Source of the DNA: Actinomortierella ambigua
Lineage: Eukaryota > Mortierellomycota > Mortierellomycetes > Mortierellales > Mortierellaceae
Length of the DNA: 35,593 nt
Direction of reading: 5' to 3'
Assembly (NCBI GenBank): GCA_016098155.1
Contig: JAAAJB010000366.1
Span: 1-35,593 of the forward strand
Shown: piece by piece, positions 30,876-35,593 of the stretch
Numbering within the stretch: position 1 is the stretch's first letter
Layout of the letters: every line of letters starts with the position of its first letter
The notes under the pieces: generated by a model
What the model saw: only the letters and a program-made list of their open reading frames with translations
What the model was told of the DNA's origin: nothing
Database searches by the model: none
Position numbers and translations under genes: made by a program

Positions 30876-33834
30876 ATGTCTTCGTACTTTTCCGTTCAGC
30901 CTAGTCAGCTGGCCTCTCCCCAAAGGAGGAGCTCTCTTCCCAAGCTCAGCACCGAAGAGACTGGCCGACCAGCAGCCTCGTTTGCACAGATCCTGCCTCG
31001 CCTGTCCCATGTAGCATCATCAGGAGCAGGTGGTGCAAGTGCCCACGATGGACCTTTGGCCAACCCCAACTTGCTCCTGCAGCAGCAGATCTTTGCAGAC
31101 AAGAGCAACCGGCTCCTGAACCTGATCCAGAGCACCAAGGGCCTGCTGGACGAGATCCGCGACACCAATGCAACCAAGCCTTGGCAGACGCACTACCCCT
31201 CGTTGTTGCTGCAAAGTCAGATCACTGCTGGCGCCGCGTCCAGCCCCTTGCGTCGCTCCACCTCGTTCCACCATGATGACGATGAGAAGACCCCTGCGCA
31301 ACGCACCCTCCAGCGCTCCTTCACCTCTGCCCCCAACTCCCCCCAGCATGCTTCGTCGACACCCCTGTCTCTGCAACTGCAACAGCAGAACGAGAGCCGT
31401 CTGCTGCCAGAACTCAATGTCCTTAAGCTGGATTTGAAGGTCGGCAACTACAACTCTGGTAACGACGCTCTGCTGCGCGGTCTCGAGCGCAACACCATTG
31501 CCCACCTGCTCGATGGACGCATCCAGCAGAGTGTGAAACATCTCGACAACCTGTACCAGCGTGTCTCGGACAAGAGCTCCAAGGTCTTGGTGACTGGTGA
31601 CTTGAATGCCGGCAAGTCGACGCTGGTCAATGCCCTTCTGCAGCGCTCGATTCTTCCTGTTGACCAGCAGCCCTGCACGTCGCTCTTCTGCGAGGTGTTG
31701 GATGCTGAGGAGAACGAGGGTCAGGAGGGTGTCCATGCGATCAAGGACCCCTCGGCATACGATCGCGAGGATGCCAGCACCTACACGGTGGTGGATATGC
31801 GCCATCTCGAAAAGTTTATGAACGACGTTATTGATGGCTATGAGGACTATGCCCAGGTCAAGGTCTACTGCACAGATCGCCGCCAGGTCAACGACTCTCT
31901 GCTGCACAACGGCGTGGTCGACATTGCGCTGATCGACTCGCCTGGCCTCAACCGTGACTCGGTCAAAACAACTGCCCTGTTTGCCCGTCAACAGGAGATC
32001 GACGTTGTTGTCTTTGTTGTCAGTGCCGAAAACCACTTTACTCTGTCGGTAAGTTATTAATGATCTTCCCCTATTTGCTCCCTCCCGCCACACCACACGC
32101 ATGCCCGCCTTCCCTTTCCTCCACATCCCACCACCACCATCACGTGCACGCTCTCAAACACCTTGCCTATGATGAGCTATCCTGCCCCACCCAAATCCCC
32201 AACCTTCATCTTCATGACTCGAATTTTCTCATGTGAACTATCCCACGCGAGCTACTGAGTGATGTCACCCTCTATCAGGGACGACAACCAGATCTCTCTC
32301 GCGTGGCTGTACTTGATCTCAAGTACCCCTGCCCTTTCCCCCCCCTGTATACAATTTTTTTTTGTTTTGTGAGCAATAGCCTGTCTGAGATGGATCGGGT
32401 CACTGATGTATACCTTTTCGTGATATCTCTCTGTTTCCCCTCCCCCCATCTCCATCCCCATCTCCATCCCCCATCTTCCACCAATAGGGCAAGGAGTTCT
32501 TGTGGAATGCCGCCAACGAAAAGACCCATATCTTCATTGTGGTCAACCGCTTCGACTCTATCCGCGACAAGGAACGCTGCAAGCGTGTCATTCTGGAGCA
32601 GATTAAACAGCTCTCCGCCAAGACCTACGAGGATGCCGATGAGCTGGTCCACTTTGTCGCTGCTGGAACCTGTCTGCCTGAAGTGATCCAGGGTGGCGAG
32701 CTTCCTGCTGACTTTATGCGTCTGGAGGAGTGCCTTCGCTCATTTGTCCTGGAGAAGCGTTGCAAGTCCAAGCTGGCTCCTGCCAAGGTCTACCTGGAGA
32801 ACATCTTGAGCGACGTCTCTGTCTTGTCCGAGTCGAACCGCCAGATGGCCGCCGAAGAGTTGGCCAAGGTCCGCCTGGAGATGGAGCTTGGCGAGCCAGA
32901 GTACAAGGACACCTTGTTGCGCCGTGAGATGGTGCTTGAGCGTGTCGAGAAGCTGACTGAAGAGACCTGTGTTTTGATCGACAGCATGACACGGGAAAAG
33001 CTGGCACATGTGGCTGACGACATTGAGGCATCGGCATCAAGCCTTGTTCCCTGGAATGGCATTCTTCACATCTGGCAGTATGCCAACGACCTTCGCTACG
33101 TCATGGCTGATTTGTTTGTCGACAAGGTCAAGGCATGCGAAATGGAGGCTCGTGATAAGACAAAGTCGACTATTGCCGACATTCAGGAACTTGCTGACGA
33201 CGCAGCCCCCGCCAATGCCACGGATGTCATGGTTCTCTTCACCAAGCCCGACCCTGCTCGTATTTCGACCACCAAGCTGAAGGATGAGCTCACACTGAGC
33301 CTGACGGACCTTGTGGAAGTACATGACAAGCTTAGCGTCGCCAGTGTCTCTCTTGGAGCAGTTACTATGATCTCGAGCAAGGCACTTGGCTACAGAGGCT
33401 TGATTCACGGCATTTTTGACTTTACCAGCACGGTGGGCGTCTCCCGTGTCCGCCGTCTGATTGTCCCCATCGTGACGGTGGCAGGCTTGGGTCTGTTGGT
33501 CTACGTTGCTGCAGACATCAAGCACTCGCTTGCTCGCAAGACGGCACGCAAGCTGCGCCAGCAAATCCGTGAGGGTACGATTGTCCACGAGGAGGCCATG
33601 CGCATCACGCGCGACTGCCGTCGGGTGTTCAAGGCAAACCAGTGGGAAATTCATAGCCGCTTCCAGCGCGAGATTGAGGCACAGGAACGTCGCCGTGCCG
33701 AGCAGGAGAAGGCTGTCGAAGATGGAGAGCAGGCCGTGGTGTACTTTGGCAAGATTTTTGAGAAGGCCGATGAGCTGTCCCGTTTTGTTGCCGCCGTTGA
33801 GGTCGAGATGGACGATCGCAAGATCAAGGCTTAA
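30876..33834 (+). CDS. FZO1: Mitofusin Fzo1, outer mitochondrial membrane fusion GTPase
   Basis: Dynamin-superfamily GTPase that tethers and fuses mitochondrial outer membranes. Exons 30876-32048 and 32488-33834 join in phase 0 at a GTAAGT donor and CAATAG acceptor, giving 839 aa (yeast Fzo1 is 855). Residues 1-170 are a Ser/Gln-rich N-terminal extension. A first helical region precedes the GTPase domain, whose motifs are complete: G1 GDLNAGKST at 241-249, G2 Thr268 in QQPCTSL, G3 DSPG at 354-357, and G4 NRFD at 411-414. NRFD replaces the usual NKxD, as is common in mitofusins. A hydrophobic stretch, LIVPIVTVAGLGLLVYVAAD, lies near residue 715, with a weaker one just before it, which fits the hairpin membrane anchor. 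A charged C-terminal heptad region runs to the end (KIFEKADELSRFVAAVEVE). The intron of 439 nt is C-rich. Confidence 0.95.
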
Positions 33835-34358
33835 ACAACCCTCTCTTTTTTTTTTCTTGTTGATCTCCCCTCTTTTCACTTTCTGTCCACCTTTTCTCTC
33901 CCTTCATTTTGTTTGTCACTCACCTCTTTTCTTGATACCTTCCCGACGGCATTGGGTGTTCCTGAACAAGCCATTTAACGGCTGGTCTCCTTTAGGTCGA
34001 TGTTCAGTGGTTCTTACATACGCATATCAGACCTTGCTTCGGCCTTTTTTCATTCTTTTGTACTTTTCCCTTTTCCTATCTTCAGTGCCCTCTCTTGTGC
34101 TTCTAGTTGTATATTCTTTTTTTTTTTTCTCCCTTTTTTTCACCCAACTCACATTGCAAAAGAACACCTTCCCGTCTCAATTTATGACCGACCTGCATCG
34201 GTTCCTACCACCCCAAAAAAAACTCATAGTCCAAAGGAGGTTGAAATGACCTCTTTGTTTAAAAAAAAAAAACAGTAAAAACAACCTGTAAATGAAGAAT
34301 TACTCTCTCTCACTCGTATGCACACTTTGTCTTTGATTTTGATAAAGTAGAGAGGGGG
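33835..34358. other. FZO1 3' flank
   Basis: T/C-rich, with T tracts just after the stop and near 34118 and an A tract at about 34261-34272. It probably includes the FZO1 3' UTR. No gene seen. Confidence 0.4.
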
Positions 34359-34618
34359 GGTGTAGGACGCTTGGTATGACACCTTCATTGGAGGGCCACG
34401 CCAAGCTTGACCGCCTATCCTACAGGCGTGGGGTAAGAGGACTTTAACACTCTTGGACTCTTTAAGCAGTACCCGGGACTGGTCGTGCCTCCTGATTGCT
34501 CGTCATCCCTTGGAGGGTAGCAAAGTCAGAACAGGACGACAGGACCAGTCCCTTGGGCCACCACACACATGCAGCTGAGAAGGTAGCTTGCATAGTGTGT
34601 GCTAACTCGTCTGGTGGC
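34359..34618. ncRNA. Cluster of hairpins, possible structured RNA
   Basis: Four potential stems follow one another: GGTGT/ACACC (34359-34363 with 34379-34383); CCACGCC/GGCGTGG (34396-34402 with 34425-34431); GGGACTGGTC/GACCAGTCCC (34475-34484 with 34543-34552) with further stacked pairs inside it (CTGA/TCAG, TTGCT/AGCAA, CCC/GGG); and GCCACCA/TGGTGGC (34557-34563 with 34612-34618) enclosing an inner ACACAT/GTGTGT-type stem and AGCT/AGCT. No coding frame crosses it. A T8 tract, a possible Pol III stop on the plus strand, lies near 34779-34786. I could not match it to U1-U6, SRP, RNase P/MRP or tRNA. Strand and ends are unknown. Confidence 0.35.
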
Positions 34619-35099
34619 GGGTGGGGTTGCTGTTAGGCGAGGATATCGCTTGCGAAGAGTGGATATGAGGAAACCAACAAACGTGCGGAAAGTCGTTCAT
34701 TATATACTTGGTCGTAATCTGCCGTGCCCATCTTCAAGGGCGCAGACGATAAGCTCTGACGCCCAAACCCGCAGCTCCTTTTTTTTCGCATTTGTTGGTC
34801 CTCAGTCCTAAACCCCTCCGCCATCAGATTTTTTTTTGGACAAAAATCCTTGCATAAACATTGTCCTTATGCTTTGTACCACCCACTCGGAACTCCCCTT
34901 ACTACAAAAGTCAAATATGCATAAAAACCACAACTCCTAGAGTGCCATAAACCGACGGTGAAGCATATTCAAGACGCGTCGGAAACGCATGAGGACGAAA
35001 AAGAGTCAATCCAAAAGTCCAAAGGTTAGGCAGCTTTTAACAAAGCCTCTGGTTTTTTTTGGAGAATAAATATTATTTCTCTACCAAGTCTCCATCAAG
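34619..35099. other. Spacer, no gene seen
   Basis: AT-rich with several A and T tracts, including an AATAAA-like string at about 35065. Nothing recognisable as coding. Confidence 0.3.
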
Positions 35100-35264
35100 C
35101 TAGAGATCCTTTTCATTGTAGAAGAGAGGCGCATTCGTTCTGGAAAAGTACAGCCGCTTGGTAGGTTCAACCAACTCTAAGAGGAAGCCGACACCCAGCC
35201 TTTGGGAAAGTTTAGTTGCAGAGATAATTTTGTTGAATCTGTCTGCGCGGGCAAGCTCGCCCAC
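35100..35264 (-). CDS. C-terminal coding fragment on the minus strand, family unknown
   Basis: From 35264 down to the TAG at 35100-35102 the minus strand reads 54 residues that look genuinely coding, including VGELARADRFNKIIS, LGVGFLLELVEPTKRLYF and a C-terminus of NAPLFYNEKDL. Upstream, another frame (near 35320-35270) reads HVEYIKFTSR after a good TTTTACAG acceptor, but it needs a one-base shift or an unseen short intron to reach this frame. It could be the last exon of a gene extending past the window's right end, or a frameshifted relic. I do not recognise the family. Confidence 0.3.
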   Translation of the reverse strand: MGELARADRFNKIISATKLSQRLGVGFLLELVEPTKRLYFSRTNAPLFYNEKDL

Positions 35265-35593
35265 TCTAAAGCCTTACAACAGCGCGAGGTGAACTTGATA
35301 TACTCCACATGGGTCTGTAAAAGAATGAAAGGAGATGGAAAGGAGCTCGTTGTGATTCACGGCCAAAGAAAAGAGCTGGACTCCTCGATTTTGATTGGTG
35401 AAAAGATAGCTTTAATGAAGACGAATTGCCAGAAGCGCCCCATTCACGCGTACCGCAACAAATCGGACCGTCTTGTAACAGATATTCCTCCTAGATGTCA
35501 CCTCCACTTTGTGCTACCAGATATTATCGTGGTGTCCATGACCCGTAGTTCTTTCCTCCTTGCTTCAATCGCGACAATCCTGTCCATGCTCTG
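35265..35593. other. Right edge, possible further exons of the minus-strand gene
   Basis: On the minus strand, 35593-35480 reads a charged stretch (DRIVAIEARRKELRVMD) that could be an upstream exon of the fragment at 35100-35264. The reading is interrupted and no intron pair joins the pieces cleanly, so this stays unassigned. Confidence 0.2.

Noticed and set aside
31020..32126. 368-codon minus-strand frame antisense to FZO1
   Set aside because: It is a shadow of the high-GC3 mitofusin exon. The sense strand carries a complete GTPase motif set and the antisense protein shows no domain.
33037..33879. 280-codon minus-strand frame antisense to the second FZO1 exon
   Set aside because: Same reason: codon-bias shadow of a certain coding exon.
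1..35593. tRNA, rRNA and CRISPR search by eye
   Set aside because: No cloverleaf with matching A and B boxes, no rRNA signature and no regularly spaced repeats were found. The TCTGGCCTCAGAG pair has only two copies.

Overview
The window looks like nuclear DNA of a filamentous fungus of the Mortierella group (Mortierellomycota). Four things suggest this. There is a C18-PUFA elongase that I recognise, from memory, as the Mortierella GLELO type. There is a GTP-type (not ATP-type) phosphoenolpyruvate carboxykinase. Introns are mostly short with GT(A/R)AG..AG borders, and leaders and promoters are C/T-rich. Coding sequence is roughly 50% GC and rich in CAG/CAA repeats. No database search was possible; all exon models were built by eye from splice consensus, phase and family motifs.

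Layout, left to right: a 1.36 kb flank without a convincing gene; a large Cid1-type terminal uridylyl/poly(A) transferase (+, 5 exons, 1359-5516); the PUFA elongase (+, 3 exons, 5966-7942); a 3.3 kb stretch (7943-11296) of decayed DNA with a broken minus-strand reading frame, a GC-rich palindrome, a ~230 bp imperfect foldback and the 3' end of a LINE retrotransposon with its poly(A) tail; an MFS anion:cation symporter (-, 2 exons, 11297-13011); the APC/C activator Cdc20 (-, 3 exons, 14460-16935), divergent from a small predicted mitochondrial membrane protein (+, 17216-17527); an intact FAD monooxygenase (+, 6 exons, 18357-20271) with a 10-N assembly gap just upstream; a paralogue with degenerate FAD motifs (+, 4 exons, 20830-23125); a Cys-type glutathione S-transferase (+, 2 exons, 23429-24295); GTP-PEPCK with a probable 11-nt first exon and mitochondrial presequence (+, 9 exons, 25843-29533); the mitofusin Fzo1 (+, 2 exons, 30876-33834); and a right flank with a run of hairpins that may be a structured RNA and a minus-strand coding fragment.

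Most genes are housekeeping: RNA 3'-end modification, lipid elongation, cell-cycle control, gluconeogenesis, mitochondrial fusion. The part that behaves like an accessory module is 18.0-24.3 kb: a FAD monooxygenase, a paralogue that keeps the gene architecture but has altered all three FAD fingerprints, and a GST, all on one strand, with a palindromic CGG-N9-CCG site and a direct repeat in the upstream region. The paralogue and the hairpin cluster at 34.36-34.62 kb are the least explained features.
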